From Oscillospiraceae bacterium (GTDB taxonomy: Bacteria > Bacillota > Clostridia > Oscillospirales > Oscillospiraceae), in assembly GCA_028708585.1 (NCBI GenBank), contig JAQVYO010000045.1, positions 1-11,034 on the forward strand: a DNA stretch of 11,034 nucleotides, read 5' to 3'. A program made the position numbers and the translations under genes. Positions 1 through 6,713 of the stretch are shown one piece after another. How positions within the stretch are numbered: position 1 is the first letter of the stretch; the number at the start of each line of letters is the position of its first letter. The notes below the pieces were generated by a model. It did no database searches and had not been told where the DNA came from. It worked only from the letters and a program-made list of their open reading frames with translations.

Positions 1-115
1 CGGCTGCAACCTGAAAATCAATGAGTTCCGCCAGCTTTTTAAAATCGATGCCGCCGTCTTTTAAAAATGGAGTGACGATGGCTACGCAGGAGCCGGTAAA
101 TACAGGTTCTCTCAT
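1..115 (-). CDS. dapA: 4-hydroxy-tetrahydrodipicolinate synthase, N-terminal fragment cut by window edge
   Basis: Only the first 38 codons are inside the window; the gene continues beyond position 1. The enzyme condenses pyruvate with L-aspartate 4-semialdehyde in the cytoplasm, the first step committed to lysine and diaminopimelate. The visible peptide starts MREPVFTGSCVAIVTPF and continues with KDGGIDFKKL, the typical DapA amino end, in which the first beta strand of the TIM barrel is followed by the TPF motif. The start at 115 is set by a strong TAAGGAGGT site read on the minus strand at about 130-122. It lies 139 bp downstream of asd on the same strand, so the two are very likely one operon that feeds Asd product straight to DapA. 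The catalytic lysine and tyrosine lie outside the window and cannot be checked. N-acetylneuraminate lyase relatives share the fold, but the context favours DapA. Confidence 0.9.
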   Translation of the reverse strand, partial: MREPVFTGSCVAIVTPFLKDGGIDFKKLAELIDFQVAA

Positions 116-254
116 AAAAATACCTCCTTATGATTTAATACTTTTTGGGAATAGGCAATCTGTTCCCGCTCTTGAAGCGCTTGGGAGGCGAAGGGAAGAA
201 GGGCGGTCCTTCGGCTTCGCCCGGCAGGACCGGAAGGTACGACCATCCAGGTTG

Positions 255-1334
255 TCAGTCGATGTATCCTTCGGCACAGAGCAGCTCGGCCAGAAGCACC
301 GCGCCGCCCGCGGCGCCGCGCAGGGTGTTGTGAGACAGACAGACGAATTTATAATCATACTGGGTATCCTCGCGGAGGCGGCCGATGGAAATGGCCATGC
401 CTTTTTCCAAATCTCTGTCCAAACGGGTCTGCGGACGGTTGTCTTCCGTAAAATAATGCAAAAACTGTTTTGGCGCGGAAGGGAGGGCAAGCTCCTGCGC
501 CCGACCCTTATAATTTTTCCAAATCTCTAAGATTTCCTCTTTAGCCGGCTTTTTTTCAAAGGAGGCGAAGACTGCCGCCATGTGTCCGTCGGCCACAGCC
601 ACCCGAATGCATTGGGCGGTGATGGACGGGGAGGTGGCAGGAACAATGACGCCGTTTTCCAGCTTGCCCCACAGTTTCAGCGGCTCCTGTTCCGATTTTT
701 CTTCTTCCCCGCCAATGTAGGGTATGACATTATCTACCATTTCCGGCCATGTTTCAAAGGTCTTTCCGGCGCCGGAAATGGCCTGATAGGTGCAGACCAA
801 AATACGCTCCAGGCCATATTGGCGCAGTGGATGCAGCGCCGGAACATAGCTTTGCAAAGAGCAGTTGGATTTGACGGCAATCAGCCCCCGGCGGACGCCA
901 AGGCGCTTGCGCTGTGCCGCAATAACTTCCAGATGCTCCGGGTTGATTTCAGGGACTACCATGGGAACGTCGGGGGTGAAACGGTGGGCGCTGTTGTTGG
1001 ATACCACCGGGCATTCATATTTTGCCAGCTGTTCTTCCAAAGCGCGGACGCTTTCTTTCTCCATATCCACGGCGCAGAAAACGAAATCCACGCAGTCAGC
1101 CAGCTTTTTCAGGTCGGTTGCGGCGTCCATAACCTTGATGTTCAGCGCCATCGAAGGGATGGGAGTTTTCATTTTCCAACGATGGGCTACGGCTTCCCTA
1201 TAGGGTTTTCCGGCGGAACGGCCGCTGGCGGCAATGGCGGTAAGCTCAAACCAAGGGTGATTTTCCATGAGGGTTACAAACCGCTGTCCAACCATGCCTG
1301 TGCCGCCGACGATACCTACTTTGTATTTTCTCAT
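255..1334 (-). CDS. asd: Aspartate-semialdehyde dehydrogenase
   Basis: Reduces L-aspartyl-4-phosphate to L-aspartate 4-semialdehyde with NADPH, at the branch to lysine, diaminopimelate, threonine and methionine. The 359-residue protein begins with a Rossmann motif GIVGGTGMVGQ (residues 7-17). It carries VSNNSAHR (111-118), the active-site cysteine in KSNCS (Cys158), the QAISGAGK loop (184-191) and the substrate/acid-base pair Arg244 and His251 in IRVAVADGH. Length and the SNNSAHR/GGEEEK motifs place it in the archaeal/fungal-like branch of Asd, which is also common in Clostridia, rather than the shorter E. coli-type branch. The start is fixed by GGAGGT on the minus strand about 8 nt before the ATG. 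It is the first gene after the lysine riboswitch, with dapA following, so its expression should fall when lysine is plentiful. All key residues are present. Confidence 0.96.
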   Translation of the reverse strand: MRKYKVGIVGGTGMVGQRFVTLMENHPWFELTAIAASGRSAGKPYREAVAHRWKMKTPIPSMALNIKVMDAATDLKKLADCVDFVFCAVDMEKESVRALEEQLAKYECPVVSNNSAHRFTPDVPMVVPEINPEHLEVIAAQRKRLGVRRGLIAVKSNCSLQSYVPALHPLRQYGLERILVCTYQAISGAGKTFETWPEMVDNVIPYIGGEEEKSEQEPLKLWGKLENGVIVPATSPSITAQCIRVAVADGHMAAVFASFEKKPAKEEILEIWKNYKGRAQELALPSAPKQFLHYFTEDNRPQTRLDRDLEKGMAISIGRLREDTQYDYKFVCLSHNTLRGAAGGAVLLAELLCAEGYID

Positions 1335-1487
1335 CTGAAATGACCTCCAAGCGAGGCGGACAAAAAGCCGCCCAATTTATTTTATGCGGCGGGCGAAAAA
1401 ATGATCAGACTGAAATTGTGTGAGCGCTTTTCACCCGGGAGCTTTTATATTTTATGGAGAGTTGGATTCTGAAAGAGGGTTCGGGCC

Positions 1488-1527
1488 AGAAAAAAATAAA
1501 TCAGCGGGTTGAAAAACCGGCTGATTT
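1488..1527 (-). terminator. Intrinsic terminator of the lysine riboswitch expression platform
   Basis: Read on the minus strand, arms AAATCAGC and GCTGATTT pair perfectly. After one C/C mismatch the stem continues with GGTT/AACC around a TTTC loop, and is followed by A then seven T. It stands about 55 nt after the aptamer and about 150 nt before the asd start, the classical position for a transcriptional attenuator that stops asd-dapA when lysine is bound. Confidence 0.9.
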
Positions 1528-1581
1528 TGTAATATAATGTCGGACAGGGATGAATTCCCTTCTGCGGCAAGTATTACCTAA

Positions 1582-1757
1582 GCAGACAGCTCTCCACCAA
1601 AAGCTTTTGATGACAATCGGCGGGTTGTTCACCCGGCGACCAGTTAAGCTGCTTCCGACAGCACGCTCCCTTCGGCGGTTTTCCCTTTTGCCAGCCGGGT
1701 CACAGGGCGCTCGGAGCCCTCGCCGCGCTACTGATGAAAACCGCGCCTCTATCCTGC
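1582..1757 (-). promoter_or_regulatory. Lysine riboswitch aptamer (L box) controlling asd-dapA
   Basis: On the minus strand the conserved L-box elements occur in order: GATAGAGG (1753-1746), ATCAGTA (1736-1730), GCCGAAGG (1676-1669), CTGG, and a closing GGAGAGCTGTCTGC. P1 forms from GCA-G-GATAG with CTGTC-TGC, with one bulged G. P2 is a perfect 8-bp helix, CGGTTTTC (1743-1736) with GAAAACCG (1683-1676). Further hairpins are GCTG/CAGC (P3-like), CGGGT/ACCCG (1635-1621, P4-like) and CAAAAGCTTTTG (P5-like). Span and order match the known five-helix junction that binds free lysine. A terminator follows, so the likely mode is lysine-induced premature termination of the genes that make lysine. The family assignment is by recognition, not by a covariance-model search. 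Confidence 0.93.
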
Positions 1758-1788
1758 ACAGGACATTATCATATTTTAATTATCGCCC

Positions 1789-1817
1789 ATGTTATCACAT
1801 CAATATCCCCCTGTCAA
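1789..1817 (-). promoter_or_regulatory. Sigma-A-type promoter of the riboswitch-asd-dapA transcript
   Basis: On the minus strand a consensus -35 TTGACA (1817-1812), an exact 17-nt spacer and a -10 TAACAT (1794-1789, 4 of 6 consensus) give a predicted start near 1782. That is about 25 nt before the first aptamer helix, as expected for an L-box leader. The promoter lies just ahead of the divergent spoIID-family gene. Confidence 0.8.
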
Positions 1818-1863
1818 GAAAAGAAAAAAGGTAAAACAAAGAAAAAGAAATGGAGCTTTATCA

Positions 1864-3564
1864 ATGGGAAAGAAATGGATACATATTTTGGCTGCTTTTG
1901 CAGGGATTGCCGCGTTTCTCTCCATACCGGTTCGCGGGCTGGCGCTGAGCGACAGCAGTTCATATATCCGGATTGGTCTGTATTACGGAAGCAGCGCGCT
2001 TTCCACCGCTAATTTGGAAAATAATACAGGACATGGCAGCGGATATCGGTTTGGTTATTACGATGACTCCTATCATTTTACGGAAGTCGCCTCCACAGCT
2101 CAGACACAGATTTCCATGTTGAAAAACTCCAATATTTATCTCAGCGGGACAACCTATTATACCTATGCCCCTTCCGGCTCCTATTCCACAGTGGGCGCTT
2201 ACCACATTCAGCTGAATACCGTATACGGCAGTTATTCCGCCGCGTCCAGTGCCGCCAAAATGTATAGCGGAGGCTTTCCCGCCTGGATTGGAGGCGCATA
2301 CCGGGCCAGGGTCGGCAGTTATACCACTTCAGCAGCCGCCGGCGCCGCCATGAAAAGCCTTGGCATTTCCAATGCGGAAGTGGTGGGAGGAAGTGAAACC
2401 GCCATTACCGTTACGCAGACCAAGACGACCGCGATCCTGTTTCAATTTGATGGAAATGGGAAGAATTCGCTGGTTGTGATGCCGGGGAAAAACAATGACG
2501 TGAAAGCCATTACCTGGTTTAAAGGGTACCGCTACTATGGCAATTTTCAGTATAAAAGGCTGTCCGGCGGTGATCTGACCGTGATTAATGTAGTCCCCAT
2601 GGAGGATTATGTCAAAGGAATCCTGCCCTATGAAATGAGTAGCTCATGGCCGCGGGAAGCTTTGAAAGCCCAGGCCGTCTGTGCCCGGAGCTATGCAGCC
2701 TGCAATTATTGGAAACATCAATCGCTGGGGTTTGATTTGTGTAATACAACTGACTGCCAGGTTTATCGCGGCGTGGGGAGCAATTCCGAGAGCAGTGATC
2801 AGGCTGTGGACGATACCGCTGGACTTTATGTGCGGTATGGAGACGAAATTGCCGAGACAGTGTACCATTCCTGTGATGGCGGAGCTACTGAGGATGTAAA
2901 GAACATCTGGGGATCAGATCTCCCTTATTTGAAAGGAGTCGTTGATCCCTTTGAATCCTATATCGCCGGAAGTATTTCCTCTTATTATTGGAACGTGACC
3001 TATACCAGCGCGGAATTAACGGCAAGGCTGCAATCTAAAGGATACGCGTGCGGCAACGTGGTAAATGTATACATATCGGAATATACCCCCACGGGAAACC
3101 CGAAAACTGTAACGTTTGTGGATAGTAATGGAAAGACCTATTCGTTTTCCCGCACCAATTTGACCAGTATATTCAGCACGGCAGGAAAGAGCCTCAGAAG
3201 CTACCGATATAAAATTTACTCCGGAAGCGAAGAGGGAACCGGCGGCAGCGTTTATTATGTGAATCCAGGCGGCGGCACACTTTCTTCTTTAAACGGCGTT
3301 TATGCCCTTGACGGGACCGGAGCGGCCGGACAGATCGGCTCAAGCGGCAATTATGTCATTACCGGGGACGGGGTCCAGCAGCTTTCACCCTCATCCTCAT
3401 CGGACACCACGGCATCCACCACAAATTCCACATTTACGATTAGCGGCAGCGGATGGGGACATAATTTAGGTATGAGCCAGTGGGGAGCATACTGCATGGC
3501 CAAACAGGGCTATACCTATGACAAGATTTTGAAATTTTACTACACCAATGTTACAATTAGCTGA
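1864..3564 (+). CDS. Secreted SPOR + SpoIID/LytB-domain protein (putative peptidoglycan lytic enzyme)
   Basis: A 566-residue protein with an N-terminal signal sequence (MGKK, then a hydrophobic run 6-22 ending near a GLALS cleavage-like site). Residues about 112-183 resemble a SPOR domain, which binds denuded glycan. Residues about 235-345 carry the SpoIID/LytB core: PMEDYVKGILPYEM (245-258), with Glu257 as probable catalytic acid by analogy with SpoIID, then EALKAQAVCARSY (265-277), and Cys293/Cys298, a possible metal pair. The core's closing motif GWGHNLGMSQWGA is at 530-542, after a Ser/Thr/Gly-rich stretch (453-525). SpoIID-type enzymes cleave peptide-free glycan strands. The start at 1864 is chosen because GGAG sits 8 nt before it; an upstream in-frame ATG at 1789 would overlap the opposing promoter and hide the signal peptide. 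No clear plus-strand promoter is visible. The position next to queA-tgt suggests a SpoIID-related paralogue rather than spoIID proper. Confidence 0.88.
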   Translation: MGKKWIHILAAFAGIAAFLSIPVRGLALSDSSSYIRIGLYYGSSALSTANLENNTGHGSGYRFGYYDDSYHFTEVASTAQTQISMLKNSNIYLSGTTYYTYAPSGSYSTVGAYHIQLNTVYGSYSAASSAAKMYSGGFPAWIGGAYRARVGSYTTSAAAGAAMKSLGISNAEVVGGSETAITVTQTKTTAILFQFDGNGKNSLVVMPGKNNDVKAITWFKGYRYYGNFQYKRLSGGDLTVINVVPMEDYVKGILPYEMSSSWPREALKAQAVCARSYAACNYWKHQSLGFDLCNTTDCQVYRGVGSNSESSDQAVDDTAGLYVRYGDEIAETVYHSCDGGATEDVKNIWGSDLPYLKGVVDPFESYIAGSISSYYWNVTYTSAELTARLQSKGYACGNVVNVYISEYTPTGNPKTVTFVDSNGKTYSFSRTNLTSIFSTAGKSLRSYRYKIYSGSEEGTGGSVYYVNPGGGTLSSLNGVYALDGTGAAGQIGSSGNYVITGDGVQQLSPSSSSDTTASTTNSTFTISGSGWGHNLGMSQWGAYCMAKQGYTYDKILKFYYTNVTIS

Positions 3565-3670
3565 GGGAAGTTTTGGCCCAAGGCAAAATTCGCCCCATTC
3601 GTATTTATCATATGCGTTAAGAAATAAAAGTTTAAATAAAATTGTCAATAGGAATGGAACATGGCTCATG

Positions 3671-4696
3671 ATGAAAACAAGTGATTTTTACTATGATCTG
3701 CCCCGGGAGCTGATTGCTCAGACACCGATTGCGCGAAGGGACGGTTCCCGGCTTCTCACGCTGGATAAAAAGACTGGAAGGATCGGTCATATGCATTTTT
3801 ATGACCTGCCGTCTTTGCTTCGCCCGGGCGATTGCCTGGTGTTAAACGATTCCCGGGTGCTGCCCGCCCGGCTTTTGGGCCGGAAGGAGCCGGAAGGGGG
3901 CGCTGTGGAGCTGGTTTTGCTGACAAATCGAGGAGAAAATGTCTGGGAATGCCTGGCAAGGCCTGGCCGAAGGCTTCGTCCGGGTACCCGCATATCCTTC
4001 GGAGAAGGGGCCTTGAATGGCGAAATTGTTGGAGAAAGTTCAGACGGCACTCGCTTGGTGCGCTTTTTTTATAGCGGAATTTTTTTGGAACTGCTGGACC
4101 GATTGGGGAAAATGCCCCTTCCGCCGTATATTACAGAAGAGCTGGAGGATGCAAGCCGGTATCAGACCGTGTATTCCAGAGAGACCGGTTCCGCGGCCGC
4201 TCCCACCGCCGGACTGCATTTTACAAAGGAACTGCTGAGCCGTTTGGAAAGCAGGGGGATTATACTGGCCTATATTACGCTTCATGTGGGGCTGGGCACC
4301 TTCCGGCCTGTGAAAGCGGAGAAAATCGAAGAGCATGAAATGCATGCGGAATTCTGCAAACTGCCCGAAAAAGCGGCCGGCCAGATCAATCACGCCAGGG
4401 AAGACGGGGGGCGGATCATCTGCGTGGGGACTACGTCCTGCCGCACGCTGGAAACTTTCGCCGCTCCGGACGGACATATGGAGGCGCAGTCCGGGTGGAC
4501 GAATATTTTCATTTATCCCGGCTATCGATTTAAGGCAATGGATGCTCTGGTTACCAATTTTCATCTGCCGGAGAGTACGCTGATTATGCTGGTGTCAGCG
4601 CTGGCTGGACGGGAGCATGTCCTGGCGGCTTACAAAGAAGCGGTGAAGCTGCGGTACCGGTTCTTCTCTTTTGGGGATGCCATGTTCCTTTCGTGA
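3671..4696 (+). CDS. queA: S-adenosylmethionine:tRNA ribosyltransferase-isomerase
   Basis: Transfers and isomerises the ribosyl group of S-adenosylmethionine onto preQ1 in the tRNA wobble position, giving epoxyqueuosine, the penultimate step of queuosine synthesis. The 341-residue protein has the family start MKTSDFYYDLP, VLNDSRVLPARL (57-69), GSAAAPTAGLHFT (173-185), HVGLGTFRPV (205-214), and NFHLPESTLIMLVSA (296-310). These are hallmark QueA motifs and the length is normal. Two ATGs are adjacent (3668 and 3671); a weak GGAA at 3656-3659 is 8 nt before the first and 11 nt before the second, so 3668 is equally possible. A longer in-frame reading from 3548 overlaps spoIID-family coding and is rejected. 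About 100 bp of AT-rich DNA separates it from the upstream gene. The gene ends with an imperfect hairpin (GGGTTT/AAACCC, 4699-4723) without a proper T tract. Confidence 0.97.
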   Translation: MKTSDFYYDLPRELIAQTPIARRDGSRLLTLDKKTGRIGHMHFYDLPSLLRPGDCLVLNDSRVLPARLLGRKEPEGGAVELVLLTNRGENVWECLARPGRRLRPGTRISFGEGALNGEIVGESSDGTRLVRFFYSGIFLELLDRLGKMPLPPYITEELEDASRYQTVYSRETGSAAAPTAGLHFTKELLSRLESRGIILAYITLHVGLGTFRPVKAEKIEEHEMHAEFCKLPEKAAGQINHAREDGGRIICVGTTSCRTLETFAAPDGHMEAQSGWTNIFIYPGYRFKAMDALVTNFHLPESTLIMLVSALAGREHVLAAYKEAVKLRYRFFSFGDAMFLS

Positions 4697-4746
4697 AAGG
4701 GTTTCAGCATGTTCCATAAACCCGCTTTCGGGGAAACGGTCTCTGC

Positions 4747-4775
4747 TTGACGGAAGCTTCGTCCGTGGGTAGAAT
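4747..4775 (+). promoter_or_regulatory. Candidate promoter for tgt
   Basis: TTGACG (4747-4752), 17 nt, TAGAAT (4770-4775): each hexamer matches consensus at five of six bases. The predicted start is near 4782, 26 nt before the tgt ATG. The spacer contains an inverted repeat ACGGA-7-TCCGT (4750-4766). It suggests tgt can be transcribed apart from queA. Confidence 0.65.
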
Positions 4776-4807
4776 AAAGCGATCGGATGGAAAAAAGGAG
4801 AATGTTC

Positions 4808-5938
4808 ATGTTTGAACTGTGTAAAGAGGAAGGACATGCTCGAAGGGGTATTTTTACCAGCGCGCACGGAACGGCGCAAACGCCGGCTTTTATGAACGTA
4901 GGCACTCAAGCTGCCATTAAAGGCGGCTTGAGTGCCCGGGACTTAAAAGCGCTTGGCTGCCAAATTTTCCTTGCGAATACCTATCATTTATACCTGCGTC
5001 CTGGGGATGATGTGATTCGGACCATGGGCGGGCTTCACCAATTTATGGACTGGGATGGTCCGATTTTGACAGACAGCGGCGGATTTCAGGTATTTTCCCT
5101 ATCCGGCCTGCGAAAACTGACCGAAGAGGGGGTCCTTTTTGCCTCGCATATTGACGGAGCAAGGATTTTTTTGTCTCCGGAACGAAGTATGGAAATTCAG
5201 TGGAATCTGGGCTCGGATGTGGCCATGGCTTTTGACGAGTGCGTTGCAAACCCGTCTGAACGGGACTATGTAGAAGCGTCCAGCGCACGGACGGTGCGCT
5301 GGCTGGCTCGATGCCGGCAGGAATGGCGGCGGCTGAAGAATTTGCCCCAGTCGCTGAATCCGGAGCAGCAGCTGTTTGGAATCAATCAGGGTGGTGTCTA
5401 TTCTGATTTACGCGTGAAAAACATGCGGGAAATTGCCCAGTTGGAACTGGATGGATACGCCATTGGCGGACTGGCGGTTGGAGAAGAAACCAGCGTTATG
5501 TACGAGATCATTGAAGCGGTGGAGCCTTATATGCCAAAGAAAAAGCCACGCTATTTAATGGGCGTCGGCACGCCGGCGAATATTTTGGAAGGGGTTGCCC
5601 GTGGCGTTGACTTGTTTGATTGTGTGATGCCTGCGCGCAATGCACGCCATGGAAAGCTGTTTACCTGGGAAGGCTCCATCAATATCAAAAATGAAAAATA
5701 TAAGTTGGATGAAGAGCCGGTTGACAAGGAGTGCGACTGCCCTGTCTGCAGGCGCTATTCCCGCGCCTATTTGCGCCATCTGTTTAAAGCGGGAGAAATT
5801 TTGGCTTTGCGCCTTGCGGTTGCCCACAATTTGTATTTTTACAATACTCTGATGAAAAAAATCCGTGCTGCGCTGGATGAAGGTACATTTGATTCCTTTT
5901 ATAAACGCAACATAGAACGGCTGGACCGGAAGCTTTAA
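4808..5938 (+). CDS. tgt: tRNA-guanine transglycosylase (queuine tRNA-ribosyltransferase)
   Basis: Exchanges guanine 34 of GUN-anticodon tRNAs (Asp, Asn, His, Tyr) for preQ1. The 376-residue protein has the usual family length. It shows LTDSGGFQVFSL with general acid/base Asp89, FDEC (142-145), GINQGG (191-196), GYAIGGLAVGE (217-226), and nucleophile Asp271 in FDCVMPARNARHG. The zinc site is Cys309, Cys311, Cys314 and His340, with the C-x-C-x2-C spacing and the 26-residue distance to His typical of the family. Start choice: AGGAG at 4796-4800 lies 7 nt before the ATG at 4808; in-frame ATGs at 4787 and 4802 are before or too close to that site. It follows queA by 111 bp, with its own promoter in between, and no terminator is evident after it, so read-through toward yajC is likely. 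Confidence 0.97.
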   Translation: MFELCKEEGHARRGIFTSAHGTAQTPAFMNVGTQAAIKGGLSARDLKALGCQIFLANTYHLYLRPGDDVIRTMGGLHQFMDWDGPILTDSGGFQVFSLSGLRKLTEEGVLFASHIDGARIFLSPERSMEIQWNLGSDVAMAFDECVANPSERDYVEASSARTVRWLARCRQEWRRLKNLPQSLNPEQQLFGINQGGVYSDLRVKNMREIAQLELDGYAIGGLAVGEETSVMYEIIEAVEPYMPKKKPRYLMGVGTPANILEGVARGVDLFDCVMPARNARHGKLFTWEGSINIKNEKYKLDEEPVDKECDCPVCRRYSRAYLRHLFKAGEILALRLAVAHNLYFYNTLMKKIRAALDEGTFDSFYKRNIERLDRKL

Positions 5939-5992
5939 TCCAAAAATCATGGATGAAATCTGAAACGATGGGATAATTTTTGTAAAAAAGCC

Positions 5993-6021
5993 TTGCTTTT
6001 CTGCTATTGCGTCAGTATAAT
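5993..6021 (+). promoter_or_regulatory. Candidate promoter for yajC with a long leader
   Basis: A weak -35 TTGCTT (5993-5998), a 17-nt spacer, and a perfect -10 TATAAT (6016-6021). The predicted start is near 6028, leaving a leader of about 170 nt before the yajC ATG at 6199. The leader contains a CCGC-TTTT-GCGG hairpin, a 10-codon ORF and a 9-bp hairpin, described separately. Confidence 0.65.
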
Positions 6022-6083
6022 GAGGACATCTTTGTTGCGCGGGCCGCTTTTGCGGGCTGCCTAAAGCGAACGAATAGGATAAG

Positions 6084-6116
6084 GTGAACTTGCGCGGGTT
6101 CTTTGCATTTCAATAG
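6084..6116 (+). CDS. Possible 10-residue leader peptide ahead of yajC
   Basis: A GTG codon preceded by AGGATAAG opens a short frame, VNLRGFFAFQ, ending at TAG. The same frame continues after that amber codon for 15 sense codons (NGHEVTKQKRLFCEK) to TAA at 6162-6164. This is seen in the sequence; any function is inference. It could be a translated leader, a decayed small gene, or chance. I do not recognise a family. Confidence 0.18.
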   Translation: MNLRGFFAFQ

Positions 6117-6131
6117 AATGGACACGAGGTG

Positions 6132-6155
6132 ACAAAGCAAAAGCGCTTGTTTTGT
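6132..6155 (+). promoter_or_regulatory. Leader hairpin upstream of yajC
   Basis: ACAAAGCAA pairs with TTGTTTTGT (nine pairs including one G-U) around an AAGCGC loop. The next T-run begins about 10 nt later, after GAAAAATAA, so it is not a canonical intrinsic terminator. It may be a regulatory or stabilising structure in the yajC leader. Confidence 0.4.
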
Positions 6156-6198
6156 GAAAAATAATTTTTAATATAAAAAATTGGAGGGTTTACAGCAT

Positions 6199-6573
6199 AT
6201 GGAAGGTTTTTCAACTCTGCTGTTCGGCGTCGCCATGATTGCGGTTTTCTATTTTATTCTGATCCGTCCGGAAAGAAAGAAAAAAAAAGCTTTGGAGGAA
6301 ATGCGCAACAACTTGGTTCCCGGGGTTGAGATTACGACCATTGGAGGTATAGTGGGAACAGTGGTCTATACAAAAGATAATATGATCGTTATTGAAACCG
6401 GCGCCGACCGGGTGCGTCTTCAGTTTGCCAAGTGGGCGATTGGTTCCATTGGCGTTCAGGCTGCCGAAAACCAGCAAAATACGAGTAAAAGCGATAAGGA
6501 AGTACTTCCGGAACGAAAACAGCAAAAAAAGCAGGACAGTAAAGAGCAGGAGAAACAGGAAAAAGCAGAGTAA
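6199..6573 (+). CDS. yajC: Preprotein translocase accessory subunit YajC
   Basis: A small single-span membrane protein that associates with SecDF in the Sec translocase. The 124 residues comprise a transmembrane helix at about 4-22 (LLFGVAMIAVFYFILI), then the hallmark IRPERKKKK (22-30), the conserved ITTIGGIVGTV (45-55), a short beta domain, and a highly charged Lys/Glu/Gln tail (91-124) that is longer and more basic/acidic than in many homologues. GGAGG at 6183-6187 is 11 nt upstream of the chosen ATG; a TTG at 6181 in the same frame precedes that site and is rejected. It follows tgt, the common bacterial order queA-tgt-yajC. A strong terminator follows the gene. The usual secD/secF genes are not next to it in this window. 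Confidence 0.95.
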   Translation: MEGFSTLLFGVAMIAVFYFILIRPERKKKKALEEMRNNLVPGVEITTIGGIVGTVVYTKDNMIVIETGADRVRLQFAKWAIGSIGVQAAENQQNTSKSDKEVLPERKQQKKQDSKEQEKQEKAE

Positions 6574-6586
6574 GGTTCCATATTAT

Positions 6587-6638
6587 GAGCGCTCTTCCAA
6601 ATGTGGGCTGAAGCCCCGGGAAGAGCGCTCTCTTTTGC
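6587..6638 (+). terminator. Strong intrinsic terminator after yajC
   Basis: A perfect 12-bp stem, GAGCGCTCTTCC (6587-6598) with GGAAGAGCGCTC (6619-6630), with an inner GGGC-TGAA-GCCC hairpin, followed by TCTTTT. The T tract is short but the stem is very stable. It starts 13 nt after the yajC stop and closes the queA-tgt-yajC unit. Confidence 0.85.
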
Positions 6639-6713
6639 AAAATATGGCATGGGGATGGCTCCGAACGCATAAGAATAGAGTAAAAGATTACAGTGCGCAA
6701 GGGGGGCTTCTGA

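Noticed and set aside
127..254. Hairpins in the asd-dapA spacer (GGTCCT/AGGACC; GGGAA/TTCCC)
   Set aside because: Neither is followed by a T tract on the minus strand, so they are not terminators; they could be processing sites, but nothing supports that.
582..1343. Plus-strand open frame of 253 codons
   Set aside because: Lies entirely antisense to asd, whose catalytic motifs are intact; composition is low-complexity Gly/Asn/Phe as expected for a shadow frame.
1362..1390. GCCGC/GCGGC hairpin followed by TTTTT on the minus strand in the asd leader
   Set aside because: Only five pairs around a 14-nt loop and close to the asd ribosome-binding site; too weak to call a second attenuator.
1550..1834. 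Plus-strand frame over the riboswitch region
   Set aside because: The DNA is fully explained on the minus strand by the lysine aptamer and promoter; no ribosome-binding site and no recognisable protein.
1789..1863. N-terminal extension of the SpoIID-family protein
   Set aside because: It would overlap the opposing promoter, adds a basic tail before the signal peptide, and lacks the GGAG that precedes 1864.
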